Positions 1 to 5,465 of a stretch of 5,465 bases of DNA are shown here, piece after piece (the first letter of the stretch is position 1; the number at the start of each line of letters is the position of its first letter). The position numbers and the translations under genes were made by a program. The notes under the pieces are model-generated. The model had not been told where the DNA came from. It did no database searches and worked only from the letters and a program-made list of their open reading frames with translations. Source of the stretch: Bacteroidales bacterium UBA1458 (GTDB taxonomy: Bacteria; Bacteroidota; Bacteroidia; Bacteroidales; VadinHA17); NCBI GenBank assembly GCA_002325785.1, contig DCSU01000059.1, positions 2,808 through 8,272 on the forward strand, in the 5' to 3' direction.

Positions 1-2
1 TT

Positions 3-30
3 GACTTTAAGGACTTTCGACTTTCCGACT
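3..30. repeat. Short GACTTT direct-repeat tract downstream of pruA
   Basis: The hexamer GACTTT occurs at 3-8, 12-17 and 19-24, and a fourth partial copy (GACT followed by CT) begins at 27, so the unit recurs every 7 to 9 bases. The tract starts immediately after the pruA stop codon and may extend beyond the left edge of the window. It has no dyad symmetry, so it is not a classical terminator hairpin. Its role is unknown. The repetition is directly visible, but the tract is short and cut by the edge, so whether it belongs to a genome-wide repeat family is inference. Confidence 0.6.
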
Positions 31-1656
31 CTAGTCCATATACGGATAGCGGAAGTCCGTTGCCGGGAGGAACGTTTCCTTAATGGTCCGCGGCGATGTC
101 CACCTGATCAGGTTGAGCCGGCCGCCGGCCTTGTCATTGGTGCCTGAGGCCCTTGCGCCGCCAAAGGGTTGAAGTCCTACCATGGCACCGGTGGGCTTGT
201 CGTTGATGTAGAAGTTGCCCGCTGCATAGCGTAATATCTGGCACGCTTTGACCATCGCCGGACGGTCATTGGAAAAAATTGCACCCGTGAGCCCGTAGGG
301 CGAGGTCTCATTGCAGAGGTGAAGCGTATCCTCATACTTTTCGTCTTCATAAATGTACAGAGTCACAACCGGACCAAATATCTCCTCCTTCATTGTTATG
401 AAGTCCGGGTCTTTTGTGACGATAATCGTCGGATCAATGAAGTATCCCTTTGACTTGTCGCCGTTGCCACCGTGTAGAATCTCACAGGAGGGTGATGACT
501 TCGCCAGGCCGATATAGCTCATAATGTTGTCAAACGACTTCTCATCTATGACTGCATTCATGAAGTTGCTGAAATCGGCCGGGTCTCCCACCTTTATCTC
601 CGAGGCCTGCCTCCTGAGATGACCGGAAATTTCAGGCCAGAGAGATCTGGGAATATACGCCCTGGATGATGCGGAGCATTTCTGTCCCTGGTACTCAAAT
701 GAACCTCTGATGATAGCAGTGGCCGCCTCCAGAGGTGCTGCCGAGTTGTGTATCATGATAAAGTCCTTGCCACCCGTCTCCCCGACAATCCTGGGATATG
801 ACCGGTACTTGTCAAGGTTGTTGGCAGCAGTTTTCCAGAGCGTGTTGAATGTACCGTTGGATCCCGTGAAATGGATGCCCCCGAGATCATGATGATTCAT
901 CACCACGGAGCTGATAACGGATCCCTGCCCGGGCAGGAAGTTGATAACCCCGGCAGGAACTCCGGCTTCCATGAAGACCTTCATCAGTATCCAGCTTGAC
1001 AGCAGCGAAGTGGTTGCCGGCTTCCAGACGGTTGTGTTTCCCATGAGGGCAACGGCCATGTTCAGGTTGGAGGCGATAGCAGTGAAATTGAAGGGGGTGA
1101 TTGTGTAAACAAAGCCCTCCAGAGGCCTGTATTCAACCCTGTTCAGCTGGTCGGTGGCCGACCGCGGCTGTTCACTGTAAATCTGCCCGGCAAAATAGGC
1201 ATTGAACCGCAGGAAGTCGATAGTCTCGCAGGCAGCCTCAACCTCAGCCTGGTGAACCGTTTTGCTCTGCCCGAGCATGGTGGCGGCAACTATGGCATAC
1301 CTGTATTTTTTTGAGAGTAGCTCAGCTGCCTTAAGCATGATGGAACCGCGTTCGATCCATGAGAGTGTCAACCACTCCTCTTTGGCTTTCAGTGCCGCAT
1401 CAACAGCCTGCTCCGTCTCCTTTGTGCCGGCCATGTGATAGGTGGCCAGGATATGCCCGTGATCATGCGGCATTACTACCTTCCCCAGTTTTCCGGTTTT
1501 TACGGGTTTACCGCCTATAATGACGGGTATCTCAATGGTTTCAGAAGAAATTCTTTTAAGTTCCTTTTCAAGTTCAGCCCGTTCCAGACAGCCCGGAGCA
1601 TAACTCTTTAAGGGCTCATTTTCAGGATTTTGAATAGAGTAAATAGCATTATTCAT
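31..1656 (-). CDS. pruA: L-glutamate gamma-semialdehyde dehydrogenase (1-pyrroline-5-carboxylate dehydrogenase)
   Basis: This 541-residue cytoplasmic enzyme of the aldehyde dehydrogenase superfamily catalyses the second step of proline breakdown: it oxidises glutamate semialdehyde (in equilibrium with P5C) to glutamate using NAD+. Visible motifs include TPFNF (187-191, with the oxyanion-hole Asn190), WKP (211-213), FTGS (263-266), the catalytic base Glu293 in VGETGGKDF, the nucleophile Cys327 in EYQGQKCSAS, and EEIFGPV (424-430), which contributes to cofactor binding. The C-terminal NDKPTG (485-490) and PFGGARASGTN (497-507) segments are typical of P5C dehydrogenases and argue against a generic aldehyde dehydrogenase. 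The length matches the stand-alone Bacteroidota form, and no proline dehydrogenase domain is fused or encoded nearby. The ATG start gives the usual short N-terminal extension (MNNAIYSIQNP). No strong Shine-Dalgarno is seen, as is usual in this phylum. All key residues are intact. It probably has its own promoter at 1707-1736. Confidence 0.96.
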   Translation of the reverse strand: MNNAIYSIQNPENEPLKSYAPGCLERAELEKELKRISSETIEIPVIIGGKPVKTGKLGKVVMPHDHGHILATYHMAGTKETEQAVDAALKAKEEWLTLSWIERGSIMLKAAELLSKKYRYAIVAATMLGQSKTVHQAEVEAACETIDFLRFNAYFAGQIYSEQPRSATDQLNRVEYRPLEGFVYTITPFNFTAIASNLNMAVALMGNTTVWKPATTSLLSSWILMKVFMEAGVPAGVINFLPGQGSVISSVVMNHHDLGGIHFTGSNGTFNTLWKTAANNLDKYRSYPRIVGETGGKDFIMIHNSAAPLEAATAIIRGSFEYQGQKCSASSRAYIPRSLWPEISGHLRRQASEIKVGDPADFSNFMNAVIDEKSFDNIMSYIGLAKSSPSCEILHGGNGDKSKGYFIDPTIIVTKDPDFITMKEEIFGPVVTLYIYEDEKYEDTLHLCNETSPYGLTGAIFSNDRPAMVKACQILRYAAGNFYINDKPTGAMVGLQPFGGARASGTNDKAGGRLNLIRWTSPRTIKETFLPATDFRYPYMD

Positions 1657-1706
1657 GATAGCATGTTTAATTCCAATATGTAAATCTTTGCATAACGAAA
1701 ATCAGG

Positions 1707-1736
1707 TAAATATAGATTATTTAATTTTCTGACAAA
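1707..1736 (-). promoter_or_regulatory. Candidate Bacteroidota-type promoter for pruA
   Basis: Read on the minus strand, TTTG (1736-1733) is followed after 18 bases by TATATTTA (1714-1707). This is close to the known Bacteroidota primary sigma consensus of TTTG near -33 and TAnnTTTG near -7, with only the last base of the -7 box differing. Transcription would start around 1700 and give a leader of roughly 45 bases before the pruA ATG at 1656. The rest of the 136-base gap (1657-1792) is AT-rich, with no clear terminator for the upstream antiporter gene and no recognisable RNA element. The assignment is by pattern match only. Confidence 0.5.
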
Positions 1737-1792
1737 CAAACAACCATCATGTTGCAATTGTTCCGGATACCGCTGAATTCGTTAATGACCAC

Positions 1793-3778
1793 TCACTGGG
1801 GTAGTGGTTCTGAGAGAATATTGCTCGCTATGGCAATCATCTCGGGCTTGCCTAACAGGTAGGCGATGTCATCTCCGTTTATAACCGTGGAGGGTTCGGG
1901 GTTCGGGATGATTGTGCTTCCGTGTTTTATAGCCACCATTGTGACCCCGCAGGTTTTTCTTAGCGCTGTCTGGGCTATGGTCTTGCCGGCAAAGACCGAC
2001 TCCTTTCCGACCTTCACGGCTGCTATCTCAATATCGGGTATATCCTTAAGGAGTGAGTAACCTCCAACCTTGCTCCGGTCCCTGAAAATCCCGTAATTGT
2101 CTTCTCTTGTCCGGGCAATTGCTCTTTCGATTTCCATTCGCGGGATAAGGTACTTCCCAAGTATCCTTTCAAAGAAGTCGATTGCGGTTTCGAACTCCTC
2201 GGGTATCACCTGGTTTGCGCCCAGGCGGTATAGCTCTTCAATATCAGTCACATGCCTGGTTCTGACAATGATGTGGGCATGTTTGTTCAGTGCCCTGATG
2301 TGTTCAACCACGGACATAGCCGTAATGAGGTTTCCCACTGACAGGATAACCATTTCAGCGGTGTGAACGTAAGCCTCGCGCAGGACCGGCTCATATGTTG
2401 CATCTCCGAAAACAGCCAGGTTTCCTTTCTCCATCTCCTGCCTTGCACGGTCGGTATCAAAGATGATTGAGGTGAACGGCAGTTCCATTGTTTTTATCAT
2501 TGATGCAAGGTTGATGACCCTGGAGTCTTTGCCTATCAAAACAGTGTGTTTGCTTATTTCGGGTATCTCCACCTGTTTCAGGGGGAAGAGCCCGTTGACC
2601 AGGAACGGGGGCAGCGGCAGCTTCATGATTATTCCGGCCAGGGGTCTGGAAACCTGTATGAGGAAAGGGGACAGCGCCATGGAAGTAATGGCAACGGCCA
2701 GGAACAGCTGAAAGTGATATGGCGTTATGATATCATGCGTAAGGCCGAGTCCTGCAAGTATAAACGAGAATTCCCCAACCTGTGCCAGGGCCAGACCCAC
2801 CACCACTGTTCCGAAAAAGGTATGTCCCAGGGAGAAGGCTGTAAAACCCGCAATAACAGCCTTGATAAAAATGACTATCAGTACTGTGGCTATCACGAGC
2901 CACGGATGGTCATACACAAAGCCCAGATCAAGCAGCATTCCAATGGAGACGAAGAAGAAGCTTGTAAAGACATCCTTGAATGGAATCAGGTTTCCAAAGG
3001 CACTGTGGCTGTACTCAGTGTCGGAGATCATCAGTCCGGCCAGGAATGCCCCGAATGCCAGAGACATTCCAAGCTCATGCGTCAGCATGGCCACAGCGAG
3101 GCAGATCAGCAGGATACTCATCAGGAATAGCTCCTGGCTCCGGGTCATAGCTATCAGGTGCAGCAACCAGGGCATGAGCCACCTTGTTCCGGCCCAGATG
3201 AATATCATTATGCCGATAGTCTTCAGCAACATCAGAAGGAGTTCATGACCTGCATCTCCCGTATCACCTCCAAGCATGGGAGTTAAGAGCAGCATCGGCA
3301 CAAGGATAATATCCTGGAAAATCAGTATCCCGACAATTGTTTTTCCGTAATGAGTAGTCAGTTCCGAACGTTCCTGGAGCAGTTTCAGTACTACTGCCGT
3401 GCTGCTTAGGGCGGTGAGGAAGCCCACGAAGACGGATTCATTCCAGGTTAAGCGATAGACCCTGGCCACCAGCATGGTGACGCCCGCAGTGAGCAGGAGC
3501 TGCATGAATCCCCCTAAAAATACAACCCGGCGGATTTTCAGGAGATGGTTCAGGGAAAACTCCAGACCGATGGTAAACATCAGGAGTATCACACCTATCT
3601 CGGCCATCACCTCCACATTCTCCGGAGAGCTTATAAGCCCAAGCAAATAGGGTCCTGCAATAACCCCGGTAAGAAGATACCCTATAAGTGCAGGGACCTT
3701 TATCCGGGTGAAGATAAAATTCACAAAGGTGGAGAGTGCAAAGATGATAACGATATCCTTGAGGACACCCAGTTCCAT
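1793..3778 (-). CDS. CPA2-family monovalent cation:proton antiporter with RCK (TrkA-N/TrkA-C) domains
   Basis: This 661-residue inner-membrane protein should exchange K+ (or Na+) for H+, as in the Kef/YbaL group. Residues about 1-385 form a multi-helix Na+/H+ exchanger domain. It contains ALSSTAVVLKLL (123-134), LIFQDI (152-157, with the QD pair of Kef-like CPA2 proteins at Gln155-Asp156), LAFGAFLAGLMISDTEY (240-256), FFFVSIGM (274-281) and LAQVGEFSFIL (331-341). Residues about 411-540 form a cytoplasmic TrkA-N (RCK) domain with Asp441 at the end of the second strand and the GDA motif at 458-460. Residues about 570-655 form a TrkA-C domain. The expected glycine-rich GxGxxG loop of the RCK domain reads GKDSRV (416-421), which is unusual. 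The ATG start places the first transmembrane segment at the N-terminus as expected. The gene is well separated from both neighbours and is probably transcribed alone. The exact ion and any glutathione or nucleotide gating cannot be read from sequence, so no gene symbol is given. Confidence 0.93.
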   Translation of the reverse strand: MELGVLKDIVIIFALSTFVNFIFTRIKVPALIGYLLTGVIAGPYLLGLISSPENVEVMAEIGVILLMFTIGLEFSLNHLLKIRRVVFLGGFMQLLLTAGVTMLVARVYRLTWNESVFVGFLTALSSTAVVLKLLQERSELTTHYGKTIVGILIFQDIILVPMLLLTPMLGGDTGDAGHELLLMLLKTIGIMIFIWAGTRWLMPWLLHLIAMTRSQELFLMSILLICLAVAMLTHELGMSLAFGAFLAGLMISDTEYSHSAFGNLIPFKDVFTSFFFVSIGMLLDLGFVYDHPWLVIATVLIVIFIKAVIAGFTAFSLGHTFFGTVVVGLALAQVGEFSFILAGLGLTHDIITPYHFQLFLAVAITSMALSPFLIQVSRPLAGIIMKLPLPPFLVNGLFPLKQVEIPEISKHTVLIGKDSRVINLASMIKTMELPFTSIIFDTDRARQEMEKGNLAVFGDATYEPVLREAYVHTAEMVILSVGNLITAMSVVEHIRALNKHAHIIVRTRHVTDIEELYRLGANQVIPEEFETAIDFFERILGKYLIPRMEIERAIARTREDNYGIFRDRSKVGGYSLLKDIPDIEIAAVKVGKESVFAGKTIAQTALRKTCGVTMVAIKHGSTIIPNPEPSTVINGDDIAYLLGKPEMIAIASNILSEPLPQ

Positions 3779-3800
3779 TTTCTTAACGCGGTTAGGGCAC

Positions 3801-3860
3801 TAAAGATATGAAAAGATGAGCTTTGTTGTTTCAGTATAAAAACAGGGCCTGCCGAACAAA
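3801..3860 (-). promoter_or_regulatory. Possible promoter region of the antiporter gene
   Basis: Two alternatives are visible on the minus strand. TATCTTTA (3808-3801) fits the TAnnTTTG -7 pattern except for its last base, but lacks a TTTG at the right distance upstream. TTTG (3860-3857) followed after 18 bases by TATACTGA (3838-3831) has the right spacing but a poor -7 box. A promoter is expected here because two terminators lie just upstream, but which element is used cannot be decided. Confidence 0.27.
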
Positions 3861-3887
3861 GAAAATCCCGGCTGTTCAGACCGGGAT
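3856..3887 (-). terminator. Rho-independent terminator (distal of two) of the padR operon
   Basis: On the minus strand a perfect 7-bp stem, ATCCCGG (3887-3881) with CCGGGAT (3871-3865), encloses a 9-base loop. It is followed directly by TTTCTTTGT (3864-3856). The GC-rich stem, compact loop and adjacent U-rich tail are the classical form. It lies about 45 bases after the stop codon of the PspC-family gene and faces the right way to end that transcript. Confidence 0.72.
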
Positions 3888-3897
3888 ATTGAAGAGT

Positions 3898-3926
3898 AAA
3901 AAAACGCGGGCACAGCAATAGTACCC
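3898..3926 (-). terminator. Probable rho-independent terminator (proximal of two) of the padR operon
   Basis: On the minus strand GGGTAC (3926-3921) can pair with GTGCCC (3913-3908), a 6-bp stem with one U-G wobble and a 7-base loop. After three bases (GCG) comes a run of seven Ts (3904-3898). It begins 4 bases after the stop codon at 3931. The gap between stem and T-run makes it weaker than the distal hairpin, but the position and T7 tract support a real terminator. Confidence 0.5.
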
Positions 3927-3930
3927 TGAA

Positions 3931-5190
3931 TCAGTCTGTCATTTTTCTGAGGTGGCCATCCTCAATGAGCCATTCTGTTACTTCGGGGTCATGACTGCGC
4001 AGGAGCCATGTTGACAGGGAGGTTCCCGGAACGCAACGCACCTCCGTCCCCTCGGGAAGGCTGATGTCTATATCGACAAGGGAGCCGTTCCACCTGCGGC
4101 CCTCTGGCAGCGAGAAGTACTCATCAAGGTAGAGGGTGTCACCTGAGAATCTCCAGTTGAAACCGACTTCTCTTGCGTTGGCCCGGGCCTCGGTGTCGGA
4201 TTTGCTGCAACCCCATTTGTCTACTGAGATCCACCCTGCGGTGGTGTCGCTGCCATAGATGTTCAGTTCGGGAGTGGCCCATAGTCTGTTGGTCTGGGTG
4301 CTGCGCAGGAATTTGAAATTGTCAACTGATGCAGATTCATCATAATCAATCTCAGCCATCCTTGCTCCCGGAGCGATCCAGATCGTTTTTGGTGCGGGAT
4401 CAAGACTGATCCGCTGTTCAACATTCTCCCTGTTGGAATAGACCGAGAGCTGCAGGCTGAGAAATACGCCAAGTGCGCAGAGCGAAGCAATCCATATTAC
4501 AAAAAGAACAATGCTCAGCACCCTGAATTTCTCCCTTATCCTGAAGATCATCTTTATCCCCAGCCAGGTGAGGCTGGCAAGGGGAATTAGCACAACCAGC
4601 GCCGTGAGAATGAGAACAGGCCATACCATATTGCTGTTCAGTACAATTGAAAGAAGTGTATGGATGTTGGTCATCTCAGGCTCAATTGCCGAGGTAAGGA
4701 ATGTAGTATTACTGAAGAATATGAGAATAGTAAAGGCGAAGAGCAGAGTGAAACCCATGGTGGTGAAAATTGCTCCTAAGAAAATGGCAATCACCCTTAA
4801 TATTGCCGACATGAGTTTGCCGAATACCCTGAAGAATTCAGATAACGCTTTGCCAACCCGGGCCGACAGGCTGTTAGGATCGTACATCGATTTGCGGCTG
4901 TAGGTCCCGCTTCTGACTGACATGGTGCTGTCGTCATAGTAATCCTCGGGAGCACCCATTATGTTGATCATGTTGTTCACCATCTCCTTTGATACGAGGG
5001 TGGGTGGTTCGTTGCCGCCTCCGAAGATCTCGGCTATCCGGGCTTCGATGTCTGCAACAGTCTCATCACCGCCCTGCTCTGAACTGAACCTGGCTGATAC
5101 ATGTGCCAGATAGAGTTTCAGGATCTCCCAGGCCTCCTCATCAATGCGGAAGAGCTGCCCGGCAATATTGATGTCAATAGTCTTTTTCAT
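3931..5190 (-). CDS. Membrane protein of the Bacteroidota PspC-domain family, apparently lacking the PspC core
   Basis: This 419-residue protein starts with MKKTIDINIAGQLFRIDEEA, a soluble N-terminal region (1 to about 90) typical of Bacteroidota PspC-domain proteins. It includes a predicted helical segment ending in INIMGAPEDYY (76-85). A hydrophobic region at about 127-160 and two clear membrane helices at about 190-215 and 224-250 follow. Residues about 251-419 form a polar C-terminal domain, probably outside the cytoplasm, with EYFSLPEGRRWNG (357-369) and two cysteines (328 and 386). Family members usually carry, after the N-terminal region, a PspC core with a GGVCGGLA-like segment. Here residues about 95-125 pass straight to the region that normally follows it. 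Relatives are linked to membrane stress by homology with phage-shock PspC, but a function for this protein is inference. It starts 8 bases after padR, indicating one operon, and is followed by two terminators. The frame is open throughout, so the shortening is not a simple frameshift. Confidence 0.82.
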   Translation of the reverse strand: MKKTIDINIAGQLFRIDEEAWEILKLYLAHVSARFSSEQGGDETVADIEARIAEIFGGGNEPPTLVSKEMVNNMINIMGAPEDYYDDSTMSVRSGTYSRKSMYDPNSLSARVGKALSEFFRVFGKLMSAILRVIAIFLGAIFTTMGFTLLFAFTILIFFSNTTFLTSAIEPEMTNIHTLLSIVLNSNMVWPVLILTALVVLIPLASLTWLGIKMIFRIREKFRVLSIVLFVIWIASLCALGVFLSLQLSVYSNRENVEQRISLDPAPKTIWIAPGARMAEIDYDESASVDNFKFLRSTQTNRLWATPELNIYGSDTTAGWISVDKWGCSKSDTEARANAREVGFNWRFSGDTLYLDEYFSLPEGRRWNGSLVDIDISLPEGTEVRCVPGTSLSTWLLRSHDPEVTEWLIEDGHLRKMTD

Positions 5191-5198
5191 GGCTGCCG

Positions 5199-5465
5199 TT
5201 ATTTCTTGTCGCGTATCTGGTTGACCGACCCGACCAGCTCCTCCCAGGCTTTGTCAAGCTCATTCAGATAGATGTTTCCCAGTTCGGTAAGTTCATAGTA
5301 TTTGCGTGGGGGCCCCTGCGGCGATTCTTCCCACCTGTAGCTTAGCAACCCCGCATTCTTCTGTCTTGTCAGCAGGGGGTAGAGAGTGCCTTCCACGACT
5401 ATCACCTCGGCTTTTTTCAGCTCGTTGATGATGTCCACGGCGTAGCAGGAGTTCCGTGAGAGTAC
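5199..5465 (-). CDS. PadR-family transcriptional regulator, N-terminus beyond the window edge
   Basis: The reading frame is open to the right edge, giving 88 visible residues that begin VLSRNSCYAVDIINELKKAE. This matches the winged-helix DNA-binding domain of PadR repressors: the YAVDIINELKKA helix, the recognition-helix region VVEGTLYPLLTRQKNAGLLS, and the wing SPQGPPRKYYELTELG. A short C-terminal helix (LDKAWEELVGSVNQI) completes the compact PadR form of about 110 residues, so perhaps 15-25 N-terminal residues are missing. A GTG at 5438 could be taken as a start, but it lies inside the conserved YAVDII helix and is almost certainly the internal valine. The gene ends 8 bases before the PspC-family gene. 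In Bacteroidota, PadR genes are commonly paired with PspC-type membrane proteins, so it probably represses its own operon. The ligand or signal is unknown. Confidence 0.92.
   Translation of the reverse strand, partial: VLSRNSCYAVDIINELKKAEVIVVEGTLYPLLTRQKNAGLLSYRWEESPQGPPRKYYELTELGNIYLNELDKAWEELVGSVNQIRDKK

Noticed and set aside
1741..1754. Weak hairpin CAAC / GTTG after the antiporter gene, considered as its terminator
   Set aside because: The stem is only 4 bp and not GC-rich, and the T-containing sequence after it is better explained as the -33 region of the pruA promoter.
2546..3130. Open frame of 194 codons on the plus strand
   Set aside because: It lies wholly antisense to the well-supported antiporter gene. 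Its translation is rich in Gln, His, Glu and Lys with no recognisable domain, which fits a shadow of the opposite coding strand.
2727..3248. Open frame of 173 codons on the plus strand
   Set aside because: It is antisense to the antiporter, overlaps another shadow frame and has no recognisable motif or promoter.
3721..3918. Small 65-codon minus-strand frame across the antiporter start and upstream gap
   Set aside because: It runs through both the distal terminator hairpin and the antiporter start codon region in a different frame, and resembles no protein family.
4511..4903. Open frame of 130 codons on the plus strand
   Set aside because: It is antisense to the transmembrane part of the PspC-family gene. 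Its hydrophobic stretches mirror the opposite strand and give no independent evidence of coding.
5199..5438. Reading the PadR gene as a complete 79-residue protein starting at GTG 5438
   Set aside because: The frame stays open to the window edge, and the upstream residues VLSRNSCYA continue the conserved PadR N-terminal helix, so the GTG is an internal valine codon and the gene is cut by the window.
1..5465. Search by eye for mobile elements, CRISPR arrays, tRNA/rRNA genes, or a defence or biosynthetic system
   Set aside because: No transposase, integrase, terminal inverted repeats, regularly spaced repeats with spacers or RNA gene signatures were seen. Coding sequence of ordinary families fills nearly the whole window.

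Overview
The window looks like ordinary chromosomal DNA from a member of the Bacteroidota, probably in or near the Bacteroidales. Three signs support this. The P5C dehydrogenase is the roughly 540-residue form common in that phylum. A PadR regulator sits directly before a PspC-family type membrane protein with an 'MKKTI' N-terminus. Gene starts lack clear Shine-Dalgarno sequences, and a candidate promoter fits the Bacteroidota TTTG / TAnnTTTG pattern. The genus cannot be named from sequence reading alone. All four genes lie on the minus strand, so transcription runs from high to low coordinates.

Layout in transcription order. (1) 5465-5199: C-terminal 88 residues of a PadR-family repressor whose N-terminus lies outside the window. 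(2) 5190-3931: a 419-residue membrane protein of the Bacteroidota PspC-domain family, 8 bases after padR and very likely in the same operon. It keeps the family's N- and C-terminal regions but appears to lack the PspC core. (3) 3930-3779: an intergenic region with two apparent rho-independent terminators that close the padR operon, followed by candidate promoter elements for the next gene. (4) 3778-1793: a 661-residue CPA2 cation:proton antiporter with RCK (TrkA-N and TrkA-C) domains. (5) 1792-1657: an intergenic region with a good Bacteroidota promoter candidate. (6) 1656-31: a complete stand-alone L-glutamate gamma-semialdehyde (P5C) dehydrogenase, pruA. (7) 30-3: a short GACTTT-type direct repeat running toward the window edge.

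The window therefore holds one regulator/membrane-protein operon (probably envelope-stress related) and two apparently independent housekeeping genes, for ion homeostasis and proline/glutamate catabolism. I see no mobile element, CRISPR array, RNA gene, phage gene or defence system, and nothing that looks like a new multi-gene system. The points most worth a second look are the apparent loss of the PspC core, the degenerate glycine motif in the antiporter's nucleotide-binding domain, and the GACTTT repeat downstream of pruA.
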